64,000 nucleotides of DNA from Staphylococcus piscifermentans (GCF_900186985.1 NZ_LT906447.1:1798001-1862000); one strand, 5' to 3'. Shown: positions 1 through 10,338, counted from the first letter of the stretch. Notes: generated by a model from the sequence alone, not told the origin. Program-made: numbers and translations.

Positions 1-386
1 ATGCTGCCGACACCACTTGGGAATGCCTGTGCCATCAATTCGCCTCTTTTGCGAACGATTTTAACTGCATCTTCAAAAGAAAGCACTTTGGCTGCGGCTA
101 AACTAGAATATTCTCCCAAGCTATGTCCCATTGTATAATCTGCGTCAACGTTTTCCAAAGCATTCAATAAAGCGATACTGTGTGTCAACAATGCAGGTTG
201 CGTATTCTCTGTTTCTCCTAATTTACCTTCTTCGTCTGTAAACATTGTTTCTAACAAGTCAAAGTCTACTGCTTGTTGTGCTTGATCTAGGATTTCTGTC
301 GCTTGTGCATCAACTTGGTATAAGTCTTTTGCCATACCGGCTTTTTGTGCACCTTGTCCAGGAAAAATAATGGCCGTCTTGCCCAT
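1..386 (-). CDS. fabD: Malonyl-CoA:ACP transacylase, N-terminal part (partial)
   Basis: FabD moves the malonyl group from CoA to acyl carrier protein, supplying the extender unit for type II fatty acid synthesis in the cytoplasm. The window holds about the first 128 residues and the gene runs off the left edge. FPGQGAQ is at residues 8-14, NTQPAL at 61-66, and the nucleophile motif GHSLGE is at 87-92 with Ser89. The ATG overlaps the plsX stop by one base (TAATG), so translation is probably coupled within the fapR-plsX-fabD operon, which FapR should control. The identification is firm and only the truncation limits it. Confidence 0.95.
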   Translation of the reverse strand, partial: MGKTAIIFPGQGAQKAGMAKDLYQVDAQATEILDQAQQAVDFDLLETMFTDEEGKLGETENTQPALLTHSIALLNALENVDADYTMGHSLGEYSSLAAAKVLSFEDAVKIVRKRGELMAQAFPSGVGS

Positions 387-1366
387 TACGCTTCACCTAC
401 CGTTTCTCTCATAATTTCTACAATACGTTCTTCTCCTGCGATTTTAGCTTGACGGATGGCTGAATAAAAGGCTCTGGCATTCGAGCTGCCGTGTGCTTTA
501 ACTACGATACCGTCTAAGCCGAGCAATACAGAACCGCCGTATTCTGCGTAATCCATTTTTTTCATGACTTCACTTAAATCTTTTTTCAAGATTAAGGCAG
601 CTAATTTATTCTTCACACTGCCTAGTAAAGTTGATTTGAACATCTTACCGATAGATTTCGCAGTACCTTCAAGATTCTTTAAGACCATGTTGCCTGTAAA
701 TCCGTCCGTCACCACTACATCGGCTGCATCTTCCATTAAAGTTTTAGCTTCTACGTTGCCTGAAAAATGGAATGATGTATCCGCGCTCATTAATTGATAA
801 GTTTCTTTCGTTAAGCTGTTACCTTTCTTCGGTTCTGTACCGATATTCAATAACGCAACTTTCGGCGCACCGATACCGCGGATTTTTTCCGCATAGATAT
901 TACCCAACTGTGCATATTGTAATAAGTGTTCTGGTTTAGCATCTGAATTGGCTCCTACGTCTAAGAAAGTAAAGCCTTTACCTGAAACTGTCGGCAAAGT
1001 AACAACAAGTGCTGGACGTGCTACGCCTTTAATGCGACCGACAATAAATAATCCAGCAGACATCAAAGCTCCTGTGTTGCCAGCTGAAACACAACCTGAT
1101 GCTTCACCGTCTTTGACTGCTTGCGCCGCTTTGACCATTGAACTATCTTTCTTACGTTTAATGGCACGTACAGGTTCATCTGTCATTTCAATTTCTTCTG
1201 AACAATGGCGGAATTCTAAGCGTGAATGTTTAATATTGCACTGCTTTTCATCTCCGAACAAAATAATATGTAAATCTGGGAAGTCATTCAACGCTTTCTC
1301 TACCGCTTCTAATACGATACCAGGTGCGTCATCTCCACCCATCATGTCAATGGCTAATGTCACCAT
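386..1366 (-). CDS. plsX: Phosphate acyltransferase PlsX
   Basis: PlsX converts acyl-ACP and phosphate to acyl-phosphate, the acyl donor for PlsY in phosphatidic acid synthesis. The 326-residue protein begins [16 protein letters not shown], the family's conserved N-terminus, and contains [15 protein letters not shown] and [14 protein letters not shown]. An upstream in-frame start would add 18 residues with no family counterpart; I chose the ATG at 1366 because it has a GAGGAGG ribosome site about 9 bases upstream and matches known staphylococcal starts. The gene begins one base after the fapR stop and overlaps fabD by one base, so it is the middle gene of the FapR-controlled operon. Confidence 0.96.
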   Translation of the reverse strand: MVTLAIDMMGGDDAPGIVLEAVEKALNDFPDLHIILFGDEKQCNIKHSRLEFRHCSEEIEMTDEPVRAIKRKKDSSMVKAAQAVKDGEASGCVSAGNTGALMSAGLFIVGRIKGVARPALVVTLPTVSGKGFTFLDVGANSDAKPEHLLQYAQLGNIYAEKIRGIGAPKVALLNIGTEPKKGNSLTKETYQLMSADTSFHFSGNVEAKTLMEDAADVVVTDGFTGNMVLKNLEGTAKSIGKMFKSTLLGSVKNKLAALILKKDLSEVMKKMDYAEYGGSVLLGLDGIVVKAHGSSNARAFYSAIRQAKIAGEERIVEIMRETVGEA

Positions 1367-1367
1367 A

Positions 1368-1931
1368 TCATGATTCCTCCTCGCTATAATAATACATTTT
1401 GAATGTACCTTTAAATACACATTTATCTTTTACATATGACGATACCGCCACAGTAATATACTTTTTACCGAAATCTGTTACTTGTGCGAAAGCATGCACC
1501 GTATCATGCAACTTGACTTGTCTTAAAAAACTCACTTGGCTGTCTCGTGTGAGCACCATGTTCTTTTGAATCAAAGCTACGCATAATGAATTGGCTTGAG
1601 CGAATAAAATATGACCACGTGCAATATCATTTCGCGTAAAGACAGAATCCTCAGTAATATAAATTAAAGATTCAGCCGTTACATTAGGTTCTACACGAAT
1701 CAGATCACCGATGATTTCATTGCCTTCAATCGCACGAATGTGCTTATAATTATGTTCTGCTACCGATTTAATACGCTTTCTCAGTTCTGGAATTTTCAAG
1801 TAAGTCCGATCTAAACGAATTGTTTGGATACTTACTGAAAATAAGTCGCTTAATTCATTGTCAGTCATAAAGGGGTTTTGTTGTAATTGTTCCTTGATTG
1901 CATCTCGTCGTGCTTGTTTTTTCAACTTCAT
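1368..1931 (-). CDS. fapR: Transcriptional repressor of lipid synthesis FapR
   Basis: FapR represses fatty acid and phospholipid genes and lets go of DNA when it binds malonyl-CoA. The 187-residue product has an N-terminal helix-turn-helix (about residues 5-45, basic, with [16 protein letters not shown]) followed by a hot-dog-fold effector domain (about 70-187). It is the first gene of fapR-plsX-fabD. A copy of the FapR operator lies 18 bases upstream of its ATG, so it probably represses itself. The length is normal for the family and nothing is missing. Confidence 0.95.
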   Translation of the reverse strand: MKLKKQARRDAIKEQLQQNPFMTDNELSDLFSVSIQTIRLDRTYLKIPELRKRIKSVAEHNYKHIRAIEGNEIIGDLIRVEPNVTAESLIYITEDSVFTRNDIARGHILFAQANSLCVALIQKNMVLTRDSQVSFLRQVKLHDTVHAFAQVTDFGKKYITVAVSSYVKDKCVFKGTFKMYYYSEEES

Positions 1932-1949
1932 TTCTCTCTCCCCCTAATT

Positions 1950-1966
1950 TTAGTACCAAGTCTTAA
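1950..1966. promoter_or_regulatory. FapR operator upstream of fapR
   Basis: The 17-base sequence TTAGTACCAAGTCTTAA closely resembles the known FapR box (of the type TTAGTACCTAGTATTAA). It lies between the predicted promoter and the fapR start, where a bound repressor would block early elongation or initiation. The palindrome and position are seen directly. Binding is inferred from the family. Confidence 0.85.
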
Positions 1967-1978
1967 GACTCCTTACAT

Positions 1979-2008
1979 ATCATATCATTTTCTCTTAAAT
2001 ATGCTCAA
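1979..2008 (-). promoter_or_regulatory. Sigma-A type promoter for fapR-plsX-fabD
   Basis: On the minus strand TTGAGC (2003-2008) and TATGAT (1979-1984) are separated by 18 bases. Transcription would start near 1972, just upstream of the FapR operator. The match to the -35/-10 consensus is good but not perfect. Confidence 0.6.
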
Positions 2009-2020
2009 CAAAAAACACAA

Positions 2021-2038
2021 TGGGAGCGGGACAGAAAT
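2021..2038. repeat. Staphylococcal intergenic repeat fragment
   Basis: The string TGGGAGCGGGACAGAAAT is like a short element that recurs many times between genes in staphylococcal genomes. A related form occurs on the minus strand at the prkC terminator (about 11388-11430). Here it sits just after the recG stop. Its function is unknown to me; the family assignment is from memory of staphylococcal sequences. Confidence 0.45.
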
Positions 2039-2042
2039 CATT

Positions 2043-4100
2043 TTAATCAAAGCTGGTATGCAGTAAATTCTCTTCCACGAAGTTGCGTAAGACAGCATAC
2101 TCATCTGTAAAGAATCTTCCTGACTGTATCAATTCGCCCGCTTCATCTCTAGCTACTTCTAGCATTCGGTAATCTTCAACGATATTGGCAACTAAGAAAT
2201 CAGGCAGACCACTTTGTTTCACTCCAAAGAAATCGCCTGGGCCCCGCATTTCTAAATCTCGTTCACTCAATTCGAAACCGTCTGTAGTCTGAGTCATAAT
2301 ATTCATGCGTTCAATGCCGGTTTCTGTTTTAGGTGAAGCAATCAATACACAATAACTTTGATGGTCGCTACGTCCGACACGACCACGTAATTGGTGCAGT
2401 GTTGATAAGCCGAAGCGATCCGCATCATAAATAATCATAAAAGTGGCGTTCGGTACGTTCACACCTACTTCTACTACCGTCGTAGAAACTAAAATATCTA
2501 TTTCATGACGATTAAAACGTTGCATTACATCATCTTTTTCATCAGCTGACATTTTACCATGTAATAAACCGACTCGACCTACGCCATAATGTTCTTCTAG
2601 TGATTCATACAATGCGACGACATTTTGCACATCTTCTAAATGCTCAGAACTCTCTATTAATGGACAAATGACATACGCTTGCCGTCCTTTTTCTAACTCT
2701 GAAGTCATTTGATTTAAGACAGCATCATATTGTTCATGTTTCGCCCACATAGTTTTAATAGGCTTTCGTCCTTTAGGTAATTGTTTGATAGAGGATACAT
2801 CCATTTCTCCAAATACTGAAATGGCTAAGGTTCTAGGTATCGGGGTTGCCGTCATAAACAAGACATTTGTCATGGCTCCCTTTTCACGCAGCGCTTGTCT
2901 TTGATTAACACCGAAGCGATGTTGTTCATCCGTGATAACAAGTCCGACATTATTAAAGGAAACATCATCTTGTATCAATGCATGCGTTCCAATTAGGCAA
3001 TCAATCGTACCATTTTCCAGTTGTTCTAAGAGCAAGCGACGTTTCTTGCCTTTAACAGAACCTGTCAGCAACGCTACATTCATTCTATCTCCGAAAAGTT
3101 CTGTTAAACTTTCTGCATGTTGCTCTGCTAAGATTTCTGTCGGTACCATTAAAGCAGATTGATAGCCTGCTGTTTTCAAGGCGAACATACATAAAGCAGC
3201 CACAACTGTTTTTCCTGAGCCTACGTCACCTTGGAGCAAGCGGTGCATGCGAAGCGGTGCTTTCAAATCTCTGAAAATTTCATTCACACTGTGCTTTTGC
3301 GCATCGGTCAATTCAAAAGGCAGATCCTCAATAAATTGTTTGACCTGCTCTAAGTCATAATTGATTTCAATGGCTTCATCACTAGCTTTTTCTAGTCTAT
3401 TCAACCATTGCATCCGCAATTCAAATAAGAAGAGTTCAGTAAAGGCATAGGTACGACGTGCTTTCAGTAAAGCTTTCTTATTATCAGCATAGTGTAATGC
3501 ACGAATCGTAGTAGCCAGTGATTCTAATTTATATTTTTCACGTAAATCTTCAGACAGCCATTCGCGAATTTCAATATCATCCAATACTTTGCGGATAATA
3601 TCACGCATGGTCTTCTGTTTAATACCTTCTTTGATGCGATAAACTGGATCTAATTGTTCTCCATCAGCATTTTGCAGATCTTCTGAGCCTGTCGTAAACA
3701 TACGCATGCCATTAATTTCTTGTTTACCGCGGTTCCACTTACCTTTCACAGTTACATGGTCATGCAAATTGATTTTCTTTTTAAGATAAGGCTGATTGAA
3801 AAAGACTGCTTTGACAGCGATATTATTAATCATGAGATGCACCGTTACTTTAGATCGGTTGCGGCCAAAAAAAGCGACAGTGGGCGTAGAATAAACTTCG
3901 CCGGTCACTGTCACGGTGGATTGATCTTCTGCTTCATTCAAATCTACGATACTATTATCTTCATAGCGAACTGGCAGATAGAGCACTAAATCTTCTACAT
4001 TATATATATTTAATTCATTTAATACTGCAATGCGTTTGGGTCCTAAACCCTTTATTTGATCTAACGCATAAGGTTGATCAATGAGATTGACTTTAGACAT
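2043..4100 (-). CDS. recG: ATP-dependent DNA helicase RecG
   Basis: RecG remodels stalled replication forks and branch-migrates recombination intermediates. The 685-residue protein has an N-terminal OB-fold wedge domain, then a superfamily 2 helicase core: Walker A GDVGSGKT (about residue 295), the DEQH box (about 390), TATPIPRT (about 417), and the C-terminal [14 protein letters not shown] motif. I start it at the ATG at 4100 ([11 protein letters not shown]); a longer reading adds four residues and lacks support. The ribosome site lies in the last codons of sdaAA, one base from the recG ATG, which implies coupled expression. Length and motifs are normal. Confidence 0.95.
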   Translation of the reverse strand: MSKVNLIDQPYALDQIKGLGPKRIAVLNELNIYNVEDLVLYLPVRYEDNSIVDLNEAEDQSTVTVTGEVYSTPTVAFFGRNRSKVTVHLMINNIAVKAVFFNQPYLKKKINLHDHVTVKGKWNRGKQEINGMRMFTTGSEDLQNADGEQLDPVYRIKEGIKQKTMRDIIRKVLDDIEIREWLSEDLREKYKLESLATTIRALHYADNKKALLKARRTYAFTELFLFELRMQWLNRLEKASDEAIEINYDLEQVKQFIEDLPFELTDAQKHSVNEIFRDLKAPLRMHRLLQGDVGSGKTVVAALCMFALKTAGYQSALMVPTEILAEQHAESLTELFGDRMNVALLTGSVKGKKRRLLLEQLENGTIDCLIGTHALIQDDVSFNNVGLVITDEQHRFGVNQRQALREKGAMTNVLFMTATPIPRTLAISVFGEMDVSSIKQLPKGRKPIKTMWAKHEQYDAVLNQMTSELEKGRQAYVICPLIESSEHLEDVQNVVALYESLEEHYGVGRVGLLHGKMSADEKDDVMQRFNRHEIDILVSTTVVEVGVNVPNATFMIIYDADRFGLSTLHQLRGRVGRSDHQSYCVLIASPKTETGIERMNIMTQTTDGFELSERDLEMRGPGDFFGVKQSGLPDFLVANIVEDYRMLEVARDEAGELIQSGRFFTDEYAVLRNFVEENLLHTSFD

Positions 4101-4101
4101 A

Positions 4102-4971
4102 TTAATCACCAAATATTTGTTGTTTTAAGCGTTGGCCGGTTGGTGTGCCAGCTAAACCGCCGCGTCCCGTTTCTCGAAGCGCTGAAGGCATCGTTTGACC
4201 GATTCGGTACATTGCACCTACCACTTCATCAGCCGGAATACGCGATGATACACCTGCAAGTGCCATATCCGCTGACACGATTGCATTTGAAGCCCCTGCT
4301 GCATTACGTTTCACACAAGGCACTTCAACCAGTCCCGCTACTGGATCACATACTAAACCTAGCATATTCTTCATGCAAATTGCAAAAGCTTCAGCCGACT
4401 GTTGCGGTGTGCCGCCAGCCATTTCGACCGTAGCAGCCGCAGCCATAGCAGCAGCTGCGCCTACTTCTGCTTGACAGCCCCCTGCCGCGCCTGAAATAGA
4501 CGCATTATTGGCGATTACAAATCCGAAAGCTCCTGCAGTAAGTAAAAAGTTCAACATCTCTTTGGGAGTGGGATTGAAGCGGTGTCTGATGGCGAAGAGC
4601 ACGCCAGGAACTACGCCTGCTGAACCTGCCGTAGGAGTAGCACAAATTTTCCCCATCGCAGCGTTTACTTCATTAGTTGCCACGGCTTTACTTACTGCAT
4701 CTAACAGTATCGGTCCTGATAAAGCTTGCCCGCTTTCTAAATACTTACGAATAAGGACGGCATCTCCGCCTGTCAGCCCTGTCACTGATGAAACGCCATC
4801 TAATCCTTGTTCTATTGCATTTTCCATCGTTTGGAAATGATGACTCATGCCAGCATATATTTCATTAGCTGGTACTCCAGTCACTTGCATTTCCTGTTCC
4901 AGCATAATTTCGTAGATGGCTTTATTTTCATTCTCACATCTGTGTATGAGTTCTTCTATTGTTTTAAACAT
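4102..4971 (-). CDS. sdaAA: L-serine dehydratase, alpha chain
   Basis: This is the alpha subunit of the iron-sulfur L-serine dehydratase, which converts serine to pyruvate and ammonia. The 289-residue protein has the glycine/alanine-rich core of the family with cysteines likely to bind the 4Fe-4S cluster, in [22 protein letters not shown] and [12 protein letters not shown]. It follows the beta-chain gene after 15 bases, and the start has a GGAGG ribosome site. The pair works as one enzyme, so both genes should be co-expressed. Confidence 0.94.
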   Translation of the reverse strand: MFKTIEELIHRCENENKAIYEIMLEQEMQVTGVPANEIYAGMSHHFQTMENAIEQGLDGVSSVTGLTGGDAVLIRKYLESGQALSGPILLDAVSKAVATNEVNAAMGKICATPTAGSAGVVPGVLFAIRHRFNPTPKEMLNFLLTAGAFGFVIANNASISGAAGGCQAEVGAAAAMAAAATVEMAGGTPQQSAEAFAICMKNMLGLVCDPVAGLVEVPCVKRNAAGASNAIVSADMALAGVSSRIPADEVVGAMYRIGQTMPSALRETGRGGLAGTPTGQRLKQQIFGD

Positions 4972-4986
4972 ATTTCTTCCTCCGAC

Positions 4987-5652
4987 TCAACTGTTCTCCA
5001 TTAAAAAGACAGCTGTCACCCCAGTGACTTGACGTATTTCGTTGATAATTGCAGCTTTCGGTTTTTCATCTAATTCACACATCATCAATGCTGAATCGCC
5101 TTTTTCTTTACGATTCACCTGCATGGCTCCTACATTGATACTGTCGTTGCCGAGTATGCGTGTTACATTGGCTATAGTGCCAAAAGTATCTTGATGAAAG
5201 ACGAGTAAAGCAGGATAATCGCCGCTCAAGCTGATTGGGAAACTGTTGATGGCGGTAATCTCAATTTTACCTCCTCCAATCGAAACGCCTTCTATTGAAA
5301 GTTGTTTATCTGCTCTTTGCAAATCTAACACTACCGTATTCGGATACTTCTTTTCTTCCTGCATTTCAATAAATTCGATAGACATTTCTCGTTCTGCTGC
5401 GGTTGCTAAACTGGTGATAATGCGTTCATCATCCGTTTCGTAGCCAAGCAAACCTCCAACTAAAGCTACGTCTGTACCATGGCCTCGATAAGTTTCCATA
5501 AATGAACCATATAAATATATATCAACATGTTCTGGCAGTTCTCCGAATAAAGCACTTGCAACGTGGCCAATTCTCACAGCACCTGCTGTATGAGAAGAAG
5601 ATGGCCCTATCATTGTTGGTCCAATAATTTCAAATACACTTTTAAATTTCAT
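4987..5652 (-). CDS. sdaAB: L-serine dehydratase, beta chain
   Basis: This is the beta subunit of the iron-sulfur serine dehydratase. The 221-residue product begins with the family signature GPTMIGPSSSHTAGAVR (about residues 11-27) and ends in an ACT domain (about 145-221, including IANVTRILGNDSINVGAMQVNRKE), which in related proteins senses amino acids. It lies immediately upstream of the alpha-chain gene. The gap behind it (5653-5835) holds the fakA terminator, so sdaAB-sdaAA-recG probably starts from its own promoter. Confidence 0.94.
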   Translation of the reverse strand: MKFKSVFEIIGPTMIGPSSSHTAGAVRIGHVASALFGELPEHVDIYLYGSFMETYRGHGTDVALVGGLLGYETDDERIITSLATAAEREMSIEFIEMQEEKKYPNTVVLDLQRADKQLSIEGVSIGGGKIEITAINSFPISLSGDYPALLVFHQDTFGTIANVTRILGNDSINVGAMQVNRKEKGDSALMMCELDEKPKAAIINEIRQVTGVTAVFLMENS

Positions 5653-5782
5653 ATTGACTCCTTTTAAATTTTGATTATTGCAAAAATTTAAAACCTTATA
5701 TTATCTCTCTAATTCAATTAGCATCTCTTCAATGCACGAATTTAAAAATTATAAAAAAACAAATAAATCCTTTCTATACAGA

Positions 5783-5813
5783 AAAATCCACTTAGAGTGC
5801 AAAACTCCAAGTG
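5783..5813 (-). terminator. Rho-independent terminator of yloU-fakA
   Basis: On the minus strand CACTTGGAGT pairs with ACTCTAAGTG around a short loop, followed by a T-rich run (GATTTTT). It sits 23 bases after the fakA stop. Confidence 0.75.
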
Positions 5814-5835
5814 AATTTAAATCTGAAAGTACTAA

Positions 5836-7479
5836 TTATTCAACTGAGAATAAATACGGATAAATAGGTTGAGAACCTACTTGTTCATCTATTTCAACAT
5901 CAGGATATTCAGCTTCTAACCAGTCTGTCAATGCTTCAGTTGTTTCAGCTTCTGCATCTTCACCAGTTAAAATTGTAACAATTTCGCTATCCTCTTGAAC
6001 CATTTTTGAAAGCAATACTTTAGAAGCTTCTAATTGGGTCGGATTGCTTACGACAATCTTACCTTCTTTAAGCCCCATAAATTCGCCTTCTTTAATATCA
6101 ATGCCGTCAATTGTAGTATTACGTACAGCATTAGTAATCGCGCCAGATTGAACATGCTCAATCGCTTCAGACATTGTTGCTTTGTTATCTTCTAATGAAG
6201 CGTCTGGAAGATATTGGAATAATGCGGCAATGCCTTGTGGAACCCACTTAGTCGGAATCACTACAGTTTCAATATCTACAATTTTAGCAGCTTGATCGCT
6301 CGCCATTTGAATATTTTTATTATTTGGTAAGATGATAGCTTTTTTAGCGCCAGATTCTTCAATGGCTTTCACAATATCGTTAGTAGATGGATTCATCGTT
6401 TGACCACCATTAATAATAGAAGTGGCACCCATGGATTTGAAGATTTCAGAAATTCCATCACCCATAGAAATTGCAATAATTGCTGTTTCGACAGGTTGTG
6501 TGTTTTCTTCTTTTGATTTCTCTTTATTCACAACGTTACGATGTTGTTCACGCATATTTTCAACTTTCAGCTTAATTAATTCGCCGTATTGCTGCCCATA
6601 GTTGAAGACATCGCCAGGATGTTCTGAGTGCACATGCACCTTCACAATTTCGTCGTCGTTAATAACTAAAAGGGAATCTCCGAATTGGGCCATATCTTCA
6701 CGGAATTCTTTTTCATCAAAAGGTTTCTTATCTTTACCGAAACGCACCATCATTTCGGTACAGTAGCCGTACACGATATCTTCTGTGTTGATGACGCCGT
6801 GGAAATCATGATCATCATTCACGAAAGTTTCTGTGTCTAATTTAGGTGAAGTTGCTTCAACTTTCTCACCTTTCATCGCTTTCAAAAAGCCTTCATAGAC
6901 ACATAGCAAGCCTTTACCGCCACTGTCGACTACGCCTACTTCTTTTAGTACTGGAAGTTGGTTAGGTGTATTTTCAAGTGCTTCTTCACCTTTTGTGATG
7001 ATTGCTGTTAAAACTTCTTGGCAATCTTCTGTTTGTTGAGCGCTTTCAATACCTGCAGCAGCTGATTCACGTGCAACAGTCAGAATTGTCCCTTCTACTG
7101 GTTTCATGACTGCTTTATACGCTGTATCTACACCTGCTTCAAAACTTTCTGCAAAAGTTTTGGCATCAATTGTTTCGGCGTCTTCGATATGTTTGCAGAA
7201 GCCTCTGAAAATCTGTGATAAGATAACGCCTGAATTTCCGCGTGCACCCATTAATAGGCCTTTAGAAAAAGTTTTTCCTAAAGCGCCGATATGTTGAGAT
7301 GCATTTTGTTCGACTTCTTCTCTCCCTGAAGTCATCGTTAAATTCATATTTGTTCCCGTGTCGCCATCTGGAACGGGATAAACATTTAATGAATTCACGA
7401 TTTCTGCATTATTTGATAAATTCTGTGCCCCTTGAACTACCATGTCGGCAAATAATTTACCATCTATTCTGCTGATCAT
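5836..7479 (-). CDS. fakA: Fatty acid kinase, catalytic subunit FakA (DhaL/YloV family)
   Basis: FakA phosphorylates exogenous fatty acids held by FakB proteins, giving acyl-phosphate that feeds the same PlsX/PlsY route encoded at the start of this window. The 547-residue protein has an N-terminal DhaL ATP-binding domain (about 1-200, with [17 protein letters not shown] and [18 protein letters not shown]), a middle domain with a conserved CTEMMVRF segment, and a C-terminal DegV-like domain (about 330-547). It follows yloU by 12 bases and ends before a terminator. Length matches the staphylococcal protein. Confidence 0.93.
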   Translation of the reverse strand: MISRIDGKLFADMVVQGAQNLSNNAEIVNSLNVYPVPDGDTGTNMNLTMTSGREEVEQNASQHIGALGKTFSKGLLMGARGNSGVILSQIFRGFCKHIEDAETIDAKTFAESFEAGVDTAYKAVMKPVEGTILTVARESAAAGIESAQQTEDCQEVLTAIITKGEEALENTPNQLPVLKEVGVVDSGGKGLLCVYEGFLKAMKGEKVEATSPKLDTETFVNDDHDFHGVINTEDIVYGYCTEMMVRFGKDKKPFDEKEFREDMAQFGDSLLVINDDEIVKVHVHSEHPGDVFNYGQQYGELIKLKVENMREQHRNVVNKEKSKEENTQPVETAIIAISMGDGISEIFKSMGATSIINGGQTMNPSTNDIVKAIEESGAKKAIILPNNKNIQMASDQAAKIVDIETVVIPTKWVPQGIAALFQYLPDASLEDNKATMSEAIEHVQSGAITNAVRNTTIDGIDIKEGEFMGLKEGKIVVSNPTQLEASKVLLSKMVQEDSEIVTILTGEDAEAETTEALTDWLEAEYPDVEIDEQVGSQPIYPYLFSVE

Positions 7480-7491
7480 TATGTGTTCCTC

Positions 7492-7866
7492 CTAATGTTT
7501 CTTGCCGTAATTATTTATACGTACACCCTGTACATAGATATTTATAGAATTTACTTTCAAACTCAAAGTTTTTTCCAAAGTATATTTAACAGTTGATTGC
7601 ACATTATTAGCAACTTCGGAAATTTTGGTACCATAGCTTACAATAATATACATATCAACATCGATTGCTGCATCACTAGAACGCACAACAATGCCGCGTG
7701 CATAATTCTCTTGCCCTAAGATTTCAGCTATGCCGTCTCTGACTTGATGTTTAGATGCCATTCCGACAATACCATAACATTCTACGGCTTTACCGCCTAC
7801 TACAGAAGCTATCACTTCGTTCGAAACATCAATATTGCCGTATTCATTGTTAATTTCTAATGTCAT
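7492..7866 (-). CDS. yloU: Asp23/Gls24 family protein YloU
   Basis: This is a small Asp23/Gls24-family protein (124 residues) that usually sits directly upstream of fakA. The family is cytosolic, often membrane-associated, and linked to envelope stress; its exact role here is unknown. The segment EVIASVVGGKAVECYGIVGMAS is the family's conserved core. A longer reading would add 19 residues, but the ATG at 7866 has an AAGGAGG ribosome site at the right spacing and gives the normal length. Confidence 0.88.
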   Translation of the reverse strand: MTLEINNEYGNIDVSNEVIASVVGGKAVECYGIVGMASKHQVRDGIAEILGQENYARGIVVRSSDAAIDVDMYIIVSYGTKISEVANNVQSTVKYTLEKTLSLKVNSINIYVQGVRINNYGKKH

Positions 7867-8200
7867 TATTTGTTCCTCCTTAAGATAGGTATGGTAAGCT
7901 GCTGGATAAAGGCTTACAATCATTACTGTTATTATATAATGAAATCGCGTTCTATGCCTTTATTTAATATGCCGGATTGTTTGGCAAACCCTGTATTCGT
8001 TTATCTTTCCAATACATGCAGCGTAGATAAAACGCATACATACACATTTAAGAATTATATCATACTTTCTACTTTGTTTAGAATAACTGAAAACATCTTC
8101 TATGGCTATAATTTTTTATTGCTATTTCGCTCTAAATGTGTTAAATTTACAAAGTATATCATAAGTCAGTGTGTTTATATTTATTAAAGGAGGTACTTTC
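7867..8200. promoter_or_regulatory. Divergent intergenic region between yloU and rpmB
   Basis: This 334-base AT-rich gap separates the leftward yloU-fakA operon from rightward rpmB. Leftward, TATAAT-like sequence occurs near 7932-7942. Rightward, TTGCTA (8119-8124) and TAAATT (8142-8147) are 17 bases apart and could serve rpmB, which has an AAAGGAGG ribosome site at 8186-8193. An open frame of 105 codons on the plus strand here has no ribosome site or protein-like composition and I do not count it as a gene. Confidence 0.5.
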
Positions 8201-8389
8201 ATGGGTAAACAATGTTACGTAACAGGTCGTAAAGCATCGACTGGAAATCGTCGTTCACACGCTTTAAACTCTACGAAACGTAGATGGAATGCTAACCTTC
8301 AAAAAGTTAGAATCCTAGTAGACGGAAAACCTAAAAAAGTTTGGGTTTCTGCACGTGCTTTAAAATCTGGTAAAGTTACTAGAGTTTAA
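8201..8389 (+). CDS. rpmB: 50S ribosomal protein L28
   Basis: This is ribosomal protein L28 of the large subunit. The 62-residue protein begins [20 protein letters not shown] and is strongly basic. It lacks the CxxC zinc pairs of some bacterial L28 forms. I use the ATG at 8201, which follows an AAAGGAGG site by seven bases; an upstream in-frame ATG would put the ribosome site inside the coding region. It is transcribed alone, opposite its neighbours, and ends in a strong terminator. Confidence 0.96.
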   Translation: MGKQCYVTGRKASTGNRRSHALNSTKRRWNANLQKVRILVDGKPKKVWVSARALKSGKVTRV

Positions 8390-8409
8390 TAAATATATGC
8401 ACAGGAAAA

Positions 8410-8438
8410 ACGACTCGTATGTGGCGGGTCGTTTTTTT
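8410..8438 (+). terminator. Rho-independent terminator of rpmB
   Basis: A stem AACGAC/GTCGTT with inner CG pairs and a short loop is followed by seven T residues, about 20 bases after the rpmB stop. Confidence 0.85.
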
Positions 8439-8574
8439 GTGTATATTTTTTATAAATAAATTGAATGCATTCATAATAAACGTTCAGTTTTCAGATTATT
8501 CAAATCATTTTAACCGACTTTTCTCTACTAACATGCTATGATAAAAGTAGTTCACTTAGAAAAGGGGTGCTGAA

Positions 8575-8937
8575 ATGTCGCGTACAGAACTTAAACCGCT
8601 TCTCAACAAAAAAGTTACAGTGACTGGAGTCATTAAAGAAGTGTTGCTCATTAACAAACTTGACCGTTATAGTACCACAAAATCAAATGTCAAAATATTG
8701 TTAAAAGATGTGACGATTAACGGCATTGAAACCGATCATTTGTGGCTGCATGAGAAAAATAAGTATTATACATTAGCTGAGGACTTCTTGCATCAACGTG
8801 TTAAATTCAAAGCGAAAGTTAAAAAATATTCTAAAACTAGAAACGGTATTATCAGAGAAGACATCGGTATAAAACGTAAAAGTGCGATTATGCCAGAGGA
8901 AACGTATGACGCAGAAATGACTGCACTATATTGCTGA
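8575..8937 (+). CDS. Conserved hypothetical protein, possible OB-fold
   Basis: I do not recognise a named family. The 120-residue basic protein has no signal peptide or membrane segment. The pattern KKVTVTGVIKEV ... VKILLKDVTINGIETDHLWLHE ... RVKFKAKVKKYSKTRNG is beta-strand rich and resembles a small OB-fold of the kind that binds nucleic acids, but this is an inference from strand pattern only. It has a good ribosome site (AAAGGGG) ahead of the ATG, lies on the plus strand between two terminators, and so is a single-gene unit. Confidence 0.7.
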   Translation: MSRTELKPLLNKKVTVTGVIKEVLLINKLDRYSTTKSNVKILLKDVTINGIETDHLWLHEKNKYYTLAEDFLHQRVKFKAKVKKYSKTRNGIIREDIGIKRKSAIMPEETYDAEMTALYC

Positions 8938-8972
8938 ACGCGAGGTATTATTAATGTTCTTTGAATCAAAAT

Positions 8973-9015
8973 AAAAGGATGAAACAATTCAATTAAAGAT
9001 TGTTTCATCCTTTTT
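8973..9015. terminator. Bidirectional terminator between the 8575-8937 gene and thiN
   Basis: AAAAGGATGAAACAAT pairs with ATTGTTTCATCCTTTTT around a ten-base loop. The A-run and T-run on the two sides allow use from both directions. Confidence 0.9.
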
Positions 9016-9018
9016 CAT

Positions 9019-9660
9019 TTACCGATTATCATGGCTGCGTATACAAATTAAGGCACCCACTTCAATTTCAATCTCAGCCACAGGTTCGTCTATTTCATTA
9101 GAAATGGTTAAAGTCGAACCTTGATATAGCTTCTCTTGGTCTAAAGGATATTTAAACCCTCTTAGCGAAATAAGCGTATCTTCTTTCGCAGGTATAAATG
9201 AAATGTATGGAAAGGCATCCTTTTTTTCCACGCGATGTATCCCTTTTTTTAAATAAGTAATTTCATTTTGGTCATCTATAAGCGAAACTTTAATGTCTCT
9301 TTTCAAGTAATCAGGAATTTGCAACAACTGCAATGCCCCTAAGAAATGATCTAATCTGCCACCTGTTGCTCCATAAATTGAGATGTCATCATAACCGCGT
9401 GCAACCGCTTCTGCCACACCCAGTCCCAAATCAGTATCTGCTTTCTCAGCTTTGACCGGATGAATATCTAACTTTTCTTTAAGTTCTAAGCGTTCAGTGT
9501 CATTCACAGAATCAAAGTCTCCTAGTGAGAAGACGGGTTGGATATTTTGCTGTATTAAAATTAACGCCCCCCGGTCAATGCCGCCCCACGCTTCATCTGC
9601 TTTAGTCTGTAATAAATTTTCAGGAAGATTTCGATTCCCGCATAATAAATTGATTTTCAT
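9019..9660 (-). CDS. thiN: Thiamine pyrophosphokinase
   Basis: ThiN transfers pyrophosphate from ATP to thiamine, making the cofactor TDP. The 213-residue protein has the family's ALILIQQNIQPVFSLGDFDS and DTDLGLGVAEAVARG segments and the GATGGRLDHFLGAL motif. I start it at the ATG at 9660 (MKINLLCGNR), which has an AGGTGAT site six bases ahead; an upstream GTG at 9684 is less likely. It is the last gene of the rsmB-to-thiN run and lies 24 bases after rpe. Confidence 0.92.
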   Translation of the reverse strand: MKINLLCGNRNLPENLLQTKADEAWGGIDRGALILIQQNIQPVFSLGDFDSVNDTERLELKEKLDIHPVKAEKADTDLGLGVAEAVARGYDDISIYGATGGRLDHFLGALQLLQIPDYLKRDIKVSLIDDQNEITYLKKGIHRVEKKDAFPYISFIPAKEDTLISLRGFKYPLDQEKLYQGSTLTISNEIDEPVAEIEIEVGALICIRSHDNR

Positions 9661-9684
9661 GCCCATCACCTGCCGTTCAATCAC

Positions 9685-10338
9685 TTAATTATCTTGTCTT
9701 TTCAAGGCTTTGACAACCTTGCCGTAATCATCTTGTTTAAAGAAATAAGAGCCCGTTACTAACATTGTGGCACCTGCATCTACACATTGTTCAGCTGTCA
9801 CTTCATTAATACCGCCGTCTACTTCAATATCAAAGTCTAACTGGTACTTTTCTTTAAAAGCATGCAACGCACTGACCTTATCAATATTTTGCGAAATAAA
9901 TGCTTGTCCGCCAAAGCCAGGATTCACTGTCATAATCAACACATAATCTACATCATGCAGAATCGGTTCAATCATGGCTACTGATGTTCCGGGGTTAATC
10001 ACTACGCCAGCCTTAGCACCGTGCGCATGAATCAGTTGAATGGCACGATGAATATGCGGTGTTGCTTCAGCATGTACTGAAATCATATCCGCTCCTTTAG
10101 CCGCAAATTCTGGAATAAAGTTTTCAGGGTCTTCAATCATTAAATGTACATCTATTGTTAAATCAGTGCCGGCATTTACCGCTTCTAATATTGGTAATCC
10201 AATGGAAATATTGGGTACAAACTGACCGTCCATCACATCAAAATGCACACCGTCTACTCCGGCTTTCTCTAAGGCTTCTAATTCTGATTTCAAATTTAAA
10301 AAGTCAGCTGATAACAGCGATGGGTATACTTTAACCAT
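9685..10338 (-). CDS. rpe: Ribulose-phosphate 3-epimerase
   Basis: Rpe interconverts ribulose-5-phosphate and xylulose-5-phosphate in the pentose phosphate pathway. The 217-residue TIM-barrel protein shows all expected signatures: PSLLSADFLNL, GVHFDVMDGQFVPNIS, VHLMIEDP, MTVNPGFGGQAF and EVDGGINEVTA. The ATG overlaps the rsgA stop by one base. Its place beside rsgA, prkC and stp is the usual one in Firmicutes. Confidence 0.96.
   Translation of the reverse strand: MVKVYPSLLSADFLNLKSELEALEKAGVDGVHFDVMDGQFVPNISIGLPILEAVNAGTDLTIDVHLMIEDPENFIPEFAAKGADMISVHAEATPHIHRAIQLIHAHGAKAGVVINPGTSVAMIEPILHDVDYVLIMTVNPGFGGQAFISQNIDKVSALHAFKEKYQLDFDIEVDGGINEVTAEQCVDAGATMLVTGSYFFKQDDYGKVVKALKRQDN

Noticed and set aside
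7870-8187. 105-codon open frame on the plus strand upstream of rpmB
   Set aside because: It has no ribosome site, covers the promoters of both flanking units, and its predicted protein has no family-like segments. Chance open frames of this size are common in AT-rich DNA.
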